Notes: generated by a model from the sequence alone, not told the origin. Positions 42,582-52,192 are shown, counted from the first letter of the stretch. The stretch is DNA of 64,000 bases from Microbacterium sp. LWO13-1.2 (GCF_038397725.1 NZ_CP151634.1:124001-188000), one strand, 5' to 3'. Numbers and translations: made by a program.

Positions 42582-43562
42582 ATGCTCCCGACGACGCTCG
42601 CAGATCTCCTCGATTCGGCCAGGGTGGTCGCACTCCCGATGCACACGCGCTTCCGCGGCGTCGACACCAGGGAGGCGCTCCTGTTCGAAGGACCGGAGGG
42701 ATGGGCGGAATTCTCGCCGTTCCTCGAGTACGGCGACGACGAGGCATCCGTCTGGCTGTCAGCCGCGATCGACTTCGCCTGGCGTGCACAGCCGGAGCCG
42801 CTGCGCGACCGGGTCAACGTGAACGCGACTGTTCCGGCCGTCGACGCGGCCCGCGTCGCCGAAGTACTGTCGCGATTCGCCGGATGCCGCACGACCAAGG
42901 TCAAGGTCGCAGAACCGGGACAGGCCCTCTCCGACGACATCGCCCGGGTTCGCGCGGTGCGCGAAGTCATGGGACCGGAGGGGCGCATCCGCATCGATGC
43001 CAACGGTGCGTGGAACGTCGATGAGGCGGAACGCGCCGTCCACGCCCTGAACGAGTTCGACCTCGAGTACGTCGAACAGCCGTGCGCGACCGTGCCGGAG
43101 CTCGCCGAGCTGCGACAGCGGGTGAAGTACATGGGCATCCCTGTCGCCGCAGACGAGAGTGTGCGGAAGTCATCGGATCCCCTCGCCGTCGCGCGCGCCG
43201 GTGCTGCGGATCTGCTCGTGATCAAGGCGCAGCCGCTCGGCGGGGTCACGCACGCCCTGCAACTCGTCACCGCGGCGGGTCTCCCGGCCGTCGTGTCCAG
43301 CGCCCTCGACACGGCCATCGGCCTGTCGCAGGGCGTGACGCTGGCGGCGGCCCTCCCGCGACTCGACTACGACTGCGGCCTCGGCACGTCTTCGCTCTTC
43401 CTCGACGACGTCGCGGACTTCCGGGCGGAGAACGGCAGCATTCCGGTCGGGCGGGTGACTCCGGATGCTGCGGCCCTGGAGCGCCTCGCGGCATCCGCCG
43501 ATCGACGCGAGTGGTGGCTGGCGCGGCTCGAGCGCTGCTACGAGGTTCTCGCGGCGCGCTGA
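42582..43562 (+). CDS. menC: o-succinylbenzoate synthase
   Basis: A 326-residue enolase-superfamily enzyme that dehydrates SHCHC to o-succinylbenzoate in menaquinone synthesis. Active-site residues are visible: K106-V-K108, metal ligands Asp139 (RIDANGAW), Glu165 (VEQP) and Asp191 (AADES), and Lys215 (VIKAQPLGG). The ATG at 42582 has CACAAT six bases upstream and no Shine-Dalgarno. The gene is on the opposite strand from menB and menE, about 2.7 kb away, and converges on the TetR gene. Confidence 0.93.
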   Translation: MLPTTLADLLDSARVVALPMHTRFRGVDTREALLFEGPEGWAEFSPFLEYGDDEASVWLSAAIDFAWRAQPEPLRDRVNVNATVPAVDAARVAEVLSRFAGCRTTKVKVAEPGQALSDDIARVRAVREVMGPEGRIRIDANGAWNVDEAERAVHALNEFDLEYVEQPCATVPELAELRQRVKYMGIPVAADESVRKSSDPLAVARAGAADLLVIKAQPLGGVTHALQLVTAAGLPAVVSSALDTAIGLSQGVTLAAALPRLDYDCGLGTSSLFLDDVADFRAENGSIPVGRVTPDAAALERLAASADRREWWLARLERCYEVLAAR

Positions 43563-43581
43563 CGTCGGTTCGCGACCGACC

Positions 43582-44208
43582 TCACCTCTCCAGCAGCAGC
43601 AGCTCCACGAGCCGGCCGAGTTCCTCGCTGCCGGCATGACGAAGCTGGGCTGCGTCGTGTCCCGCCATCGCACCGCGCACCGTCATCCCCTCCCAGACGA
43701 TCATGAGCATCCGGGCCGCGGTCTCGGCGGGCAGTCGCAGCCGGAACGTGCCTTCGGCGACGATGTCGGTGATGATCTCGGCGATGCTCGACACCATCTC
43801 CCGCTCCTGCGCGAGGTAGGCCGCACCGAATGAGGGATCGCGGAGCGCGCGGATGCGGATCTCGCTCATCATCATCACGCCGAGGCGATCATCGCCGCCC
43901 GAGTCCATCACCTGCTGCACGAGCTCGACGGGGTCGCATCCATCAGCGAGCGCACCGCTCACCGCGAGTTCGGCGACGCGCGCCCGCACGGCGCTCACCC
44001 GTACCTCGGCGACGCTGCCGGCGAGCATCAGGAAGAGCTCGTCCTTGGATTCGAAGTTCGAGTAGAAGGCGCCGCGCGTGAAACCGGCGCGCTCGCAGAC
44101 GGCCTCGACCGTCGCTCCTTCGAGGCCGACTTCGGCGAAGACCTGAGCCGCAGCCTCCAACAGACGGGCGCGCGTGTTCTCGCGGCTCCGGGTAGCCGGT
44201 GTCGTCAT
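43582..44208 (-). CDS. TetR-family repressor of the MMPL operon
   Basis: A 208-residue TetR-family regulator. The DNA-binding domain at about 10-57 reads RARLLEAAAQVFAEVGLEG, then VEAVCERAGFTRGAFYSNF. The C-terminal ligand domain is unremarkable. It diverges from the MMPL transporter, and the 144-base gap holds two tandem GATACA-N4-TGTATC sites, so it very likely represses both its own gene and the exporter and is released by a substrate of the pump. Confidence 0.92.
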   Translation of the reverse strand: MTTPATRSRENTRARLLEAAAQVFAEVGLEGATVEAVCERAGFTRGAFYSNFESKDELFLMLAGSVAEVRVSAVRARVAELAVSGALADGCDPVELVQQVMDSGGDDRLGVMMMSEIRIRALRDPSFGAAYLAQEREMVSSIAEIITDIVAEGTFRLRLPAETAARMLMIVWEGMTVRGAMAGHDAAQLRHAGSEELGRLVELLLLER

Positions 44209-44294
44209 CGAAACCTCCAGCCTTCACTCTCGCACGACCACCGCGCGGATGTCTCACACCCGGTGCACAGCCTTTCGCGCGCTGATGACCCTAC

Positions 44295-44328
44295 GATACA
44301 TGTATGTATCGGATACATCCGTGTATCC
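44295..44328. promoter_or_regulatory. Twin TetR operators
   Basis: Two palindromes of form GATACA-N4-TGTATC at 44295-44310 and 44312-44327 (the second extends to 7-bp arms, 44311-44328). Their centres are 17 bp apart, so two dimers would bind close together, as with QacR- or similar cooperative sites. They lie between the divergent tetR and MMPL genes. Confidence 0.8.
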
Positions 44329-44352
44329 AAATCGGATCGACGGAGGAACCGC

Positions 44353-47115
44353 GTGTCCACTCTCCTGTCCTCGCTCGGACGCTGGTCGTATCGGCATCCG
44401 TGGCGCGTGCTCGCGTCCTGGCTGCTCGCGCTCGGCCTCGCCGGCACCGGCGCGCTCGTGCTGGGCGCCGGTACCGACAACAGCTTCTCGATCCCCGGAA
44501 CCGAATCGCAGGCGGGCCTCGAGCAGCTCTCCCGCTCGTTCCCGCAGGTGAGTGGAACCAACGCGCAGTTCATCGTCGTCGCGGCCGACGGTGATCACGT
44601 CACCGATGACGCCTATCGCGAGCACATAGAAGACACGGTGGACGATCTGTCCGACCTCGACGAAGTGCTCGCGGTGACCTCGCCCTACGACGAAATGGTC
44701 ACGGGCATGGTCAATGAAGACGAGACCGCCGCCATCGTGCGCCTGCAGTTCGACGGCGAGGCGAGCGATGTCTCCGCCGAGACGAAAGACGTCCTGAACG
44801 CCGCCGTCGACGACCTGGCGGCCGCGCTTCCGGACGGCAGCCAGACACAGCTCGGCGGCGACCTGTTCGCGCTGTCCATGCCCACGATCACGATCACCGA
44901 GGCCGTCGGTCTCCTGATCGCGCTCCTGGTGCTCATCGTCACGTTCCGCTCGTTCGTGGTCGCCGGCCTCCCCCTGCTCACCGCGATCCTGGGAGTCGGA
45001 ATCTCGATGGCCGGCATCTTCGCCGCCACCGCCTTTGCGACCGTCTCCTCGACCACGCCGCTGCTGGCGCTGATGCTGGGACTCGCGGTCGGGATCGACT
45101 ACGCGCTGTTCATCATGGCGCGGCACCAGGATCAGGTCCGCGACGGAGTGGATCCGGAAGAGTCCGCCGCCCGCGCGGTCGGCACCGCCGGCTCTGCCGT
45201 CGTGTTCGCCGGGATCACGGTGCTCATCGCGCTGATCGGTCTCGGTTTCGCCGGCATCCCGTTCCTGACGACGATGGGCATCGCCGCATCCGTCGCCGTC
45301 GCCATCGCCGTCGCGATCGCGGTGACCCTGACGCCCGCGCTCCTCGGGTTCATGAAGGGCAGGGTCGCTGGTCGGCCCAAGAAGGTGCGGATGCCGAAGA
45401 AGGGCGCCCCCGTTCGCGCGCCGCGCCGCGCCGCCAGCGCGCGCTGGGTCGAGGGTGTGACCCGGCGTCCGGTGCTGACGTCCCTCGCCGTGATCATCGG
45501 CCTGGGCATCGTGGCCATCCCCGCGCTCAGCCTCAACCTCGCTCTACCCAACGCCGGAGTGCTCCCCCAGGACTCCGAAGCGCGGCAGAGCTACGACCTC
45601 GTCGGCGAACAGTTCGGCCCTGGCTTCAACGGCCCGCTCATCCTCACCGGGACCATCGTCACGTCGACCGACCCGCTCGCCCTCATGGAGGACCTCGGCG
45701 ATGCCGTGGCCCAGGTCGACGGCGTGCGAGAGGTCGCGCTCTCGACTCCGAACGAGACCGCTGACACCGGAATCGTGCAGGTCATCCCGGAGACCGCGCC
45801 CGACGACCCCGCGACCGCCGACCTCGTGCGCGAGCTGCGCTCGCATCACGACGAGTGGCTCGATGAATTCGGCATCGATCTGAAGGTCACCGGCTTCACA
45901 GCTGTGGGAATCGACATCTCCGATCAGCTCGGCGCGGCGCTCCTGCCGTTCGGCATCTTCGTGATCGGGCTCTCGCTGATCCTGCTCACGATCGTCTTCC
46001 GATCGCTCTGGGTGCCGCTCACCGCAGCGTTCGGCTACCTGCTGTCGATCGTCGCCGCATTCGGCGTCGTCGCCGCCGTGTTCGAGTGGGGCTGGTTCGC
46101 CGATGCCCTGCACGTGGCGAAGGTCGGCCCGATCATCAGCTTCATGCCGATCGTCCTGATGGGCGTGCTCTTCGGATTGGCCATGGACTACCAGGTGTTC
46201 CTCGTCTCGCGGATGCGAGAGGACTATGTGCACGACCCCCTGTCGAAGGATCCGGAGACCCGGCGAGAGGCCGCACTGCGCGCTGTTCGCACCGGCTTCA
46301 CCGGCTCGGCGAAGGTCGTCACCGCCGCGGGCCTGATCATGTTCGCCGTGTTCGTGGCGTTCGTCCCGGAAGGCGACTCGTCGCTGAAGCCGATCGCCCT
46401 CGGCCTCGCGGCCGGCATCGCGATCGACGCGTTCCTCGTGCGGATGACGCTGATCCCCGCCCTGATGGCGATCCTCGGCGAGCGCGCCTGGCAGATCCCG
46501 GCGTGGCTGGAGCGGATCCTGCCGAGCGTCGACATCGAGGGAGAGGCCGTCGAACGCGAACGCCACCTCGCGGCCTGGCCCGGCGACGATTCCGTGATCG
46601 CCGCCGACGAGCTCCCCATCGCGGGTGCCGCGCCCGTGTCGCTGCGCCTCGCACCCGGGGGAACGCTCGTGGCGACCGGCGCCTCGCGCGGCACGCTGCG
46701 TGCACTCGCTCTGACCGTGACGGGCCGGGTGGCTCCGGAGGCCGGACGCCTGCGCACCGCGGGACATCTGCTTCCCGGACGTGCCGCCTGGGTGCGCGCC
46801 CACGTCGGCTGCGTGCTCATCGACGACCCAGACACCGCCGTCCGCGACCTCGACGAGGCCCTGCGCGGGCGCACGAGCCTGGTCGTGATCGACGGCATCG
46901 ACCGGATGTCCGGCGCTGCGCGCGACCAGCTCATCGCCCGGTTGCGCGACGCCGGGTCGGAGGTCGCCGTGTTCGCCTCGGCAATGGATGCGGATGCTGC
47001 GCGGGCCCTACTGGCAGACGCCGGCCGCGGCGCGGCATCCGTCGTCGACCTGCGCACACCCGCCACGATCATCAGTCCGGAAGCATCCGCCGAATCAACC
47101 GAGGTGAACGCATGA
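44353..47115 (+). CDS. MMPL-family RND exporter with C-terminal ATPase-like tail
   Basis: A 920-residue membrane exporter with two MMPL halves of about six helices each and an extracytoplasmic loop per half. Pump motifs include LMLGLAVGIDYALFIMARH and VLFGLAMDYQVFLVSRM, where the Asp residues carry protons. Typical MMPL proteins end near residue 740; here about 160 extra residues (758-920) resemble an ABC ATPase that has lost its nucleotide site: GGTLVATGASRGTLRALAL sits where a P-loop would be, without the Lys, and LVVIDGIDRM stands at the Walker B place. Start GTG 44353 behind GGAGG. It overlaps the YhgE/Pip gene as ATGA and is controlled by the divergent TetR gene. Confidence 0.9.
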   Translation: MSTLLSSLGRWSYRHPWRVLASWLLALGLAGTGALVLGAGTDNSFSIPGTESQAGLEQLSRSFPQVSGTNAQFIVVAADGDHVTDDAYREHIEDTVDDLSDLDEVLAVTSPYDEMVTGMVNEDETAAIVRLQFDGEASDVSAETKDVLNAAVDDLAAALPDGSQTQLGGDLFALSMPTITITEAVGLLIALLVLIVTFRSFVVAGLPLLTAILGVGISMAGIFAATAFATVSSTTPLLALMLGLAVGIDYALFIMARHQDQVRDGVDPEESAARAVGTAGSAVVFAGITVLIALIGLGFAGIPFLTTMGIAASVAVAIAVAIAVTLTPALLGFMKGRVAGRPKKVRMPKKGAPVRAPRRAASARWVEGVTRRPVLTSLAVIIGLGIVAIPALSLNLALPNAGVLPQDSEARQSYDLVGEQFGPGFNGPLILTGTIVTSTDPLALMEDLGDAVAQVDGVREVALSTPNETADTGIVQVIPETAPDDPATADLVRELRSHHDEWLDEFGIDLKVTGFTAVGIDISDQLGAALLPFGIFVIGLSLILLTIVFRSLWVPLTAAFGYLLSIVAAFGVVAAVFEWGWFADALHVAKVGPIISFMPIVLMGVLFGLAMDYQVFLVSRMREDYVHDPLSKDPETRREAALRAVRTGFTGSAKVVTAAGLIMFAVFVAFVPEGDSSLKPIALGLAAGIAIDAFLVRMTLIPALMAILGERAWQIPAWLERILPSVDIEGEAVERERHLAAWPGDDSVIAADELPIAGAAPVSLRLAPGGTLVATGASRGTLRALALTVTGRVAPEAGRLRTAGHLLPGRAAWVRAHVGCVLIDDPDTAVRDLDEALRGRTSLVVIDGIDRMSGAARDQLIARLRDAGSEVAVFASAMDADAARALLADAGRGAASVVDLRTPATIISPEASAESTEVNA

Positions 47116-49085
47116 CCCTCTCCATCGAGCGCGCACGCTCCCGCAAGCCCATCACGTGGCTCACGATCCTCGGGATCCTGCTGCTGCCGGCCGCCGTCGG
47201 CGGCATCCTGGTCGCAGCCCTCCAGAATCCGACCGAGCGCCTGGATTCGATGACCGCCGCGATCGTCAACCTCGACGAGCCGGTGAAGGTCGATGGGCAA
47301 CTCGCCCCGTTGGGGCGTCAGCTGGCATCCGGTCTCGTCGAGGGATCAGACGACCTGGACTCGAACCTGACCTGGGTGATCTCCAACGAAGACGACGCAG
47401 CTGCGGGGCTCGCGGACGGTTCCTATCAGGCCGTCATCACGATCCCGGAGAGCTTCTCGGCTGCTGCCACTTCTTCGGGGCAGGCGATCGCCGACGGCGG
47501 CGGATCCGCGGCCGACAAAGCGGAGAAGGCCACCATCACTGTGACCACGCCCGAGGACGGGCTCGTCGCCGACGATCTCATCACCGGGCAGATCGCTTCG
47601 GTCGCCGCATCGACGATGGGCACCATGCTCAGCGAAGCGACGATGGAGAACGTGCTCGTCGGCTTCACGACGATCGGAGACCAGATCGGCGAGGCCGCGT
47701 CTGGTGCCGCCGAGCTCGCCTCCGGGGCTCGGGGTGCCGCGACCGGCGCCGCCGCAATTCCCGATGGGGCGACGAAGCTCGCCTCCGGAGCTTCGCAGCT
47801 CGGATCCGGAGCGACGGATCTCGCGAACGGGCTCGACACGATCGCCCAGAACACCCGTGGTGCCGCATCCGGTGCGGCGCAGATCGGTTCGGGCCTGACC
47901 GGCGGCGCGGCCGCCCTGGAGGCGAACGGCATCGTCGCCGATCCCGTGTACGGCGCCGCGAATGGCAGCGCAACCGCGACAGGGCAGGTCGCCGAAAAAG
48001 CGTCGTCCCTGTCCGCCCAACTGGCGAATCTCCTCGGGACCTGCGACGCGGACGCCACTCCCGCTCTCTGCACGGGACTCCAGACCGCATCCGCCGACGC
48101 CGCGGCCCTCGATAAAGCCGCCGCCCAGGCATCAGGTGCTGCCAGCGGCACTGTCTACGCGCTCACACAGTTCGATGCCGCCGCTTCCGCTGAACTCGCG
48201 TCTCAGATGCGTCAGGCCGGCGACGGCGCGACCGCTCTCGCGGGCGGCCTCACCCAGCTCGCCGGCGGCGTCGACCAGTCGAGCGCGGGCGCGCGCGCCC
48301 TGTCCAGCGGCGCTGGGGAACTGTCCGGCGGCGCCACCGCGCTGTCGACCGGCGCATCGGAGCTCGCCACGGGGCTCGACACTCTGGCCACCGGCACGGG
48401 CGACCTCGCCGGTGGTCTGCGCACCGCCGCCGACTCGCTGCCGTCGTTCAGCGACGAGGAGTCGACCTCACTGGCCTCCGTCATCGCCGACCCCGTGTCG
48501 AGCAACGCGACGACGGGCACGATCTTCGGCCCGACCGCGATCCCGCTGCTCGCCGCCGTGGTGCTGTGGTTCGGCGGGCTCGCCTCGTTCATCGTGATGC
48601 GTGCCCACACCGAGCGGACACTGACCTCACGGCGCTCCTCCGCGGCCCTCACCCTCCGCGCCTTCACCCCCGCGGCGTTGATCGGTGCTGCACAGGGCCT
48701 GCTGGTGGCGCTCATCGTGCAGATCGTCGCCGGATACGGTGCCGCGGAATGGTGGGCCTTCGCCGGGACCGCAGTGCTGTCCGGCATCGTCTTCGCCGCG
48801 GTGAATCAAGCCCTCGTCGCCCTGTTCGGTGGAATCGGGCGCTGGATCAGCGCACTGATCGGCGTGCTCGCCGTGGCCACCGGCCTCATCTCCACGGTGC
48901 CGGGCTGGCTGGCAGGAATCGGAGCTGCACTCCCCACCGCTCCGGCGTTCACCGGCCTCATCGCCGCGAACGGCGGCGCGATCGCGGCGCTGGTGGTGTG
49001 GGCGGTGCTGTCGATCGTCGCGACGACGATCGCCGTAGCCCTGCGCCGCACCACCTCGACGAAGGCGGTGCTCGCCACGGCGTGA
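47112..49085 (+). CDS. YhgE/Pip family membrane protein
   Basis: A 657-residue membrane protein of the YhgE/Pip family. One helix at about 15-37 is followed by a long extracytoplasmic region of about 420 residues and five C-terminal helices (about 475-655). The extracytoplasmic part has repeats of the form SGAxxLxxGAxxLxxG, predicted helical bundles. YhgE/Pip proteins include phage-infection proteins and permease parts of exporters and type VII-like loci; the role is unknown. It is translated from an ATG overlapping the MMPL stop, so both belong to one TetR-controlled efflux operon. Confidence 0.88.
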   Translation: MTLSIERARSRKPITWLTILGILLLPAAVGGILVAALQNPTERLDSMTAAIVNLDEPVKVDGQLAPLGRQLASGLVEGSDDLDSNLTWVISNEDDAAAGLADGSYQAVITIPESFSAAATSSGQAIADGGGSAADKAEKATITVTTPEDGLVADDLITGQIASVAASTMGTMLSEATMENVLVGFTTIGDQIGEAASGAAELASGARGAATGAAAIPDGATKLASGASQLGSGATDLANGLDTIAQNTRGAASGAAQIGSGLTGGAAALEANGIVADPVYGAANGSATATGQVAEKASSLSAQLANLLGTCDADATPALCTGLQTASADAAALDKAAAQASGAASGTVYALTQFDAAASAELASQMRQAGDGATALAGGLTQLAGGVDQSSAGARALSSGAGELSGGATALSTGASELATGLDTLATGTGDLAGGLRTAADSLPSFSDEESTSLASVIADPVSSNATTGTIFGPTAIPLLAAVVLWFGGLASFIVMRAHTERTLTSRRSSAALTLRAFTPAALIGAAQGLLVALIVQIVAGYGAAEWWAFAGTAVLSGIVFAAVNQALVALFGGIGRWISALIGVLAVATGLISTVPGWLAGIGAALPTAPAFTGLIAANGGAIAALVVWAVLSIVATTIAVALRRTTSTKAVLATA

Positions 49086-49157
49086 TCGCCGGGGCGGGTC
49101 CCGCTGGGCCGGCATCCACCCCGACGGGCGACCCGTCCGGCCAGCACCTCCGGCACC

Positions 49158-49243
49158 GTGCACGACTTCGGATCTCACGCCCGACACGCCGTCATCAAGG
49201 CACCGGCCACGGCGAGTCGCCATCCGGCTCCGAAGCTGTGCAC
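49158..49243. repeat. R4 palindromic repeat, copy 1
   Basis: An 86-bp element with ends GTGCACGACTTCGGA and TCCGAAGCTGTGCAC (13 of 15 complementary) and an inner pair around GACACGCCG and CGGCGAGTC. It occupies the only long gene-free stretch (49086-49443), between the YhgE/Pip and ccsB genes, which converge here. Confidence 0.82.
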
Positions 49244-49320
49244 ACAGCATCCGTCCGCCCGCGGGAAACTCAGATCATCCCCTGGGCTGAGGCCCGTTCG
49301 GGCGATAGGACCGTCACACC

Positions 49321-49404
49321 GAGCACAACTTCGGATGCTCCGCGCGAAACGCCGCTAAAACGGCGCCGACCACGGCGTGTCGCCATCCAGCTCCGACGTT
49401 GTGC
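49321..49404. repeat. R4 palindromic repeat, copy 2
   Basis: A diverged direct copy of the preceding element in the same orientation, with ends GCACAACTTCGGA and TCCGACGTTGTGC and the conserved inner part CCACGGCG, then GTCGCCATCC. Copies start 163 bases apart. The 77 bases between them show nothing recognisable. Confidence 0.8.
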
Positions 49405-49443
49405 CCGCGGCGCATCGCCACCGCGCACGCACGCCCGCCCGGG

Positions 49444-50409
49444 TCAGCTGAGGCCGGAGTACGCGTGCAGGCCCTTGAAGAAGACGTTCACGATGGTGAA
49501 GTTGAAGATCACGGCGGAGAATCCGACGATCGCGAGCCACGCGGAGCGGCTGCCGCGCCAGCCGCGGGTCGCCCGCGCGTGGATGTAGCCGGCGTAGATG
49601 ACCCAGATCACGAACGTCCAGGTCTCCTTGACGTCGAAGCCCCAGTAGCGGCCCCAGGCGTCCTGCGCCCAGATCGCTCCGGCGATGAGCGTGAAGGTCC
49701 AGAGGATGAAGCCCACGATGGTGAAGCGGTACGCGAGGCTCTCGAGTCGGTCGGAGCCGGGGAGCGTGCGCAGGAACCCGGGGCCGGTCTTCGCCGCGTT
49801 CTCGCCGACCAGGCGCTCGCGCCGCGCCTGCATCAGCTGGATCACGGACAGGGCGAATGCCAGCGCGAAGAACGCCGTGCCGAGCGATGCGACGAAGACA
49901 TGGATGATCAGCCAGATGCTCTTCAGCGGATCCATCAGCGGCACGACGGCGACGTAGAAGCTGGTCGCGGCGCCGCCGAGCAGCACGACGACCAGGCCGA
50001 TGATGAAGGTGCCGAGGAAGCGCAGGTCGAGCCGCGTCAGCACGGCGAGGAAGACGGCGACGACGAGCAGCGTGCCGATCATCCCGAACTCGTACAGGTT
50101 CGCCCACGGCACGCGTCCAGCGGCGATGCCGCGCGTCACCGTCGCCGCCAGATGGAAGAGGAAGGCGAGAACGGTGAGCGAGGTGCCGATCCGTGCCATC
50201 ACGAAGCCCTGCGCAGGCGCGGGAACCGAGGCGTCTGCGGCGTAGGCGTTGCCTCGCGCCCCCACCCCGACGAGCTCTGCTTCGCTCCGCGCGTCCGCGG
50301 TCACCTGCGAGCGCCGCGCCAGATCGAAGGCGTAGGCCACGAAGGCCGCGGCGTAGATCGCGATCGCGGTCCACAGCAGGATCGGCGAGAGCACGTTGAG
50401 CTCGAGCAT
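49444..50409 (-). CDS. ccsB: Cytochrome c biogenesis protein CcsB (CcsA/ResC type)
   Basis: A 321-residue multi-pass membrane protein of the heme-handling CcsA/ResC family, the partner of ResB in System II cytochrome c maturation. The tryptophan-rich heme motif is WGRYWGFDVKETWTFVIW, and conserved His residues flank it in external loops. About eight helices are predicted. The ATG is four bases after the resB stop; it is the last gene of the tlpA-ccdA-resB-ccsB operon. It ends in the R4 repeat region. Confidence 0.93.
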   Translation of the reverse strand: MLELNVLSPILLWTAIAIYAAAFVAYAFDLARRSQVTADARSEAELVGVGARGNAYAADASVPAPAQGFVMARIGTSLTVLAFLFHLAATVTRGIAAGRVPWANLYEFGMIGTLLVVAVFLAVLTRLDLRFLGTFIIGLVVVLLGGAATSFYVAVVPLMDPLKSIWLIIHVFVASLGTAFFALAFALSVIQLMQARRERLVGENAAKTGPGFLRTLPGSDRLESLAYRFTIVGFILWTFTLIAGAIWAQDAWGRYWGFDVKETWTFVIWVIYAGYIHARATRGWRGSRSAWLAIVGFSAVIFNFTIVNVFFKGLHAYSGLS

Positions 50410-50413
50410 GGTG

Positions 50414-52192
50414 TCAGTCTACTTTCGGGGTATCGGATGCCGCCGGGCCGGCCGGGGACGCAGCTGTCTCATCCGCCGGCTCATCGCGTCGGGTCGAGCC
50501 GCCTGCGGCATCCATCAGTCGTGCGTGACCTGCGACGAGGTCATCGACCGCCGCAGCGAGCGTCGGGTCCTCACCGCGAGCGAGACCGGCGTATTCCAGC
50601 GAGACGACACCGTCCTCGCCCGAAGCCTTCACCCAGACGCGGCGACGGGGCACGAACAGCGCGAGCATGAGGCCGCCGAGCGCCGACAGGGCGAAGACGA
50701 GCACCCACACGGCGGAGGCGTCGTGGTGGATCTGGAGCGATGCGAACCGCTTGACGGACTGCGAGGCGTCGGTCGCCCCGTCCGGCGACTCGTCTTCGAA
50801 GGTCACGGTGCCCAGGCCGTTCGGCAGGTCGCCGGTTTCTCCGGGGCCGAGCTCGATGGAGTTCACGTTCGTCGTACGGCCGGCGAGCTTCTTCATCCCC
50901 GTCGTGTCGAGCACGTACACGGACTTCGGGATGCCGTCGTTGATGCCGAGGTCACCGGAGTAGACGTCGAGTGTGAGCAACGGATTGATCAGGTCGCCGT
51001 ACCCCGAGGCGATGGCGCCCTCCTGGCCGGACGCGGCCGTCGGATAGAAGAAGCCGATCAGACCCAGCTGTTCCGGCATGCCGTCGGTGACCTTGACGAC
51101 GCCGAGGGAGGTCATGTTGTTGTCCTGCGGGAGGAACGGCACGCTGTTGCGGTAGACGATGTCGCCGGCGGCGTTGCGCACCGTGATGGTGGGCGCATAG
51201 CCGTTGCCGAGCAGGTAGATCTGGTCGCCGCCGACGCCCAGCGGGTGGTTGACCCTGACCGCGCCGTCCGTGGACGAGCCGGTGGTGTCCTGCACGCTCA
51301 CGTTCGCGGAGAAGTCGCCGGCCTGCCCTGAACCCGGCTCGCCGAACGGCTGGTAGGTGACATCGAAGGAGTCGAGCCTCATCGCATACGGCGTGAGTGC
51401 GTCGTCGGAGACGAAACGTCCGCGGTTCATCGAGTCGTAGTCGACGAGCGTGTTCGCGAAGGTCTCGCCCTCGACCAGGACACGCTGGCCGGTGTAGGCG
51501 AAACCGCCGCCGACGCCGACCGTGATCAGCACGCCGACGAGCGCGAGGTGGAACAGGAGGTTGCCGGTCTCGCGCCAGTACCCGCGTTCCGCCGAGACCG
51601 AGAACGAGCGTCCTCGGTCGTAGCGTTCGACCCGGTAGCCAAGGGACTTCAACTGCTTCGTCGCGATATCGATCGATGCGGATGCCGCAGCATCCGCATC
51701 CGCAGCCTCGCGTCGCACAGCGCGGAAGTCCTCGAGCCGCTGCAGGCGGGCGGGGGTGCGCGGCGGCCGCGCACGGAGAGCCTTCGCGTGGTGCTTGATG
51801 CGCGGGATGACGCAGCCGACGAGCGAGGTGAACAGCAGCAGGTAGATCGCGGAGAACCACGGCGACAGGTAGACGTCGAACAGCTTCAGCGCGTCGAGCA
51901 CCGGGAACAGGTCGGGATTGTTGCGCTCCCACTGCGTGACGCCGTTGGGGTCGGCCATCCGCTGCGGGAAGATCGATCCGGGGATCGCGGCGATCGCGAG
52001 CACGAGCAGCAGCACCAGGGCGGTGCGCATCGACGTGAGCTGACGCCAGCTCCAGCGCAGCCAGCCGACGAACCCCAGTCGCGGCTGGGTGATGGAGTCG
52101 TCGCCGTCGACGTGGTCGGATGGGCGGAGCGGATCGCTCGAGTCGTTGTTCACGGCATCCTGAGGCTTCGATTCAGAGCGGGAGGAAGACAC
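50414..52192 (-). CDS. resB: Cytochrome c biogenesis protein ResB
   Basis: A 592-residue membrane protein of the ResB/Ccs1 family. Three N-terminal helices (from about residue 45, including LGFVGWLRWSWRQLTSMRTALVL split over the first) precede a large extracytoplasmic domain of about 300 residues and a final helix near 510. With CcsB it conveys heme to apocytochrome c. The GTG at 52190-52192 lies inside the 3' end of ccdA (20-base overlap), which couples the two. Confidence 0.93.
   Translation of the reverse strand: MSSSRSESKPQDAVNNDSSDPLRPSDHVDGDDSITQPRLGFVGWLRWSWRQLTSMRTALVLLLVLAIAAIPGSIFPQRMADPNGVTQWERNNPDLFPVLDALKLFDVYLSPWFSAIYLLLFTSLVGCVIPRIKHHAKALRARPPRTPARLQRLEDFRAVRREAADADAAASASIDIATKQLKSLGYRVERYDRGRSFSVSAERGYWRETGNLLFHLALVGVLITVGVGGGFAYTGQRVLVEGETFANTLVDYDSMNRGRFVSDDALTPYAMRLDSFDVTYQPFGEPGSGQAGDFSANVSVQDTTGSSTDGAVRVNHPLGVGGDQIYLLGNGYAPTITVRNAAGDIVYRNSVPFLPQDNNMTSLGVVKVTDGMPEQLGLIGFFYPTAASGQEGAIASGYGDLINPLLTLDVYSGDLGINDGIPKSVYVLDTTGMKKLAGRTTNVNSIELGPGETGDLPNGLGTVTFEDESPDGATDASQSVKRFASLQIHHDASAVWVLVFALSALGGLMLALFVPRRRVWVKASGEDGVVSLEYAGLARGEDPTLAAAVDDLVAGHARLMDAAGGSTRRDEPADETAASPAGPAASDTPKVD

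Noticed and set aside
47700..48420. The Ser-Gly-Ala repeats in the YhgE/Pip gene as a phase-variable or mobile repeat
   Set aside because: They are degenerate at DNA level and fit the normal helical-bundle repeats of the protein family.
49086..49443. A hidden gene in the largest intergenic stretch
   Set aside because: No frame there has a ribosome-binding site or plausible protein; two R4 repeats account for about half of it.
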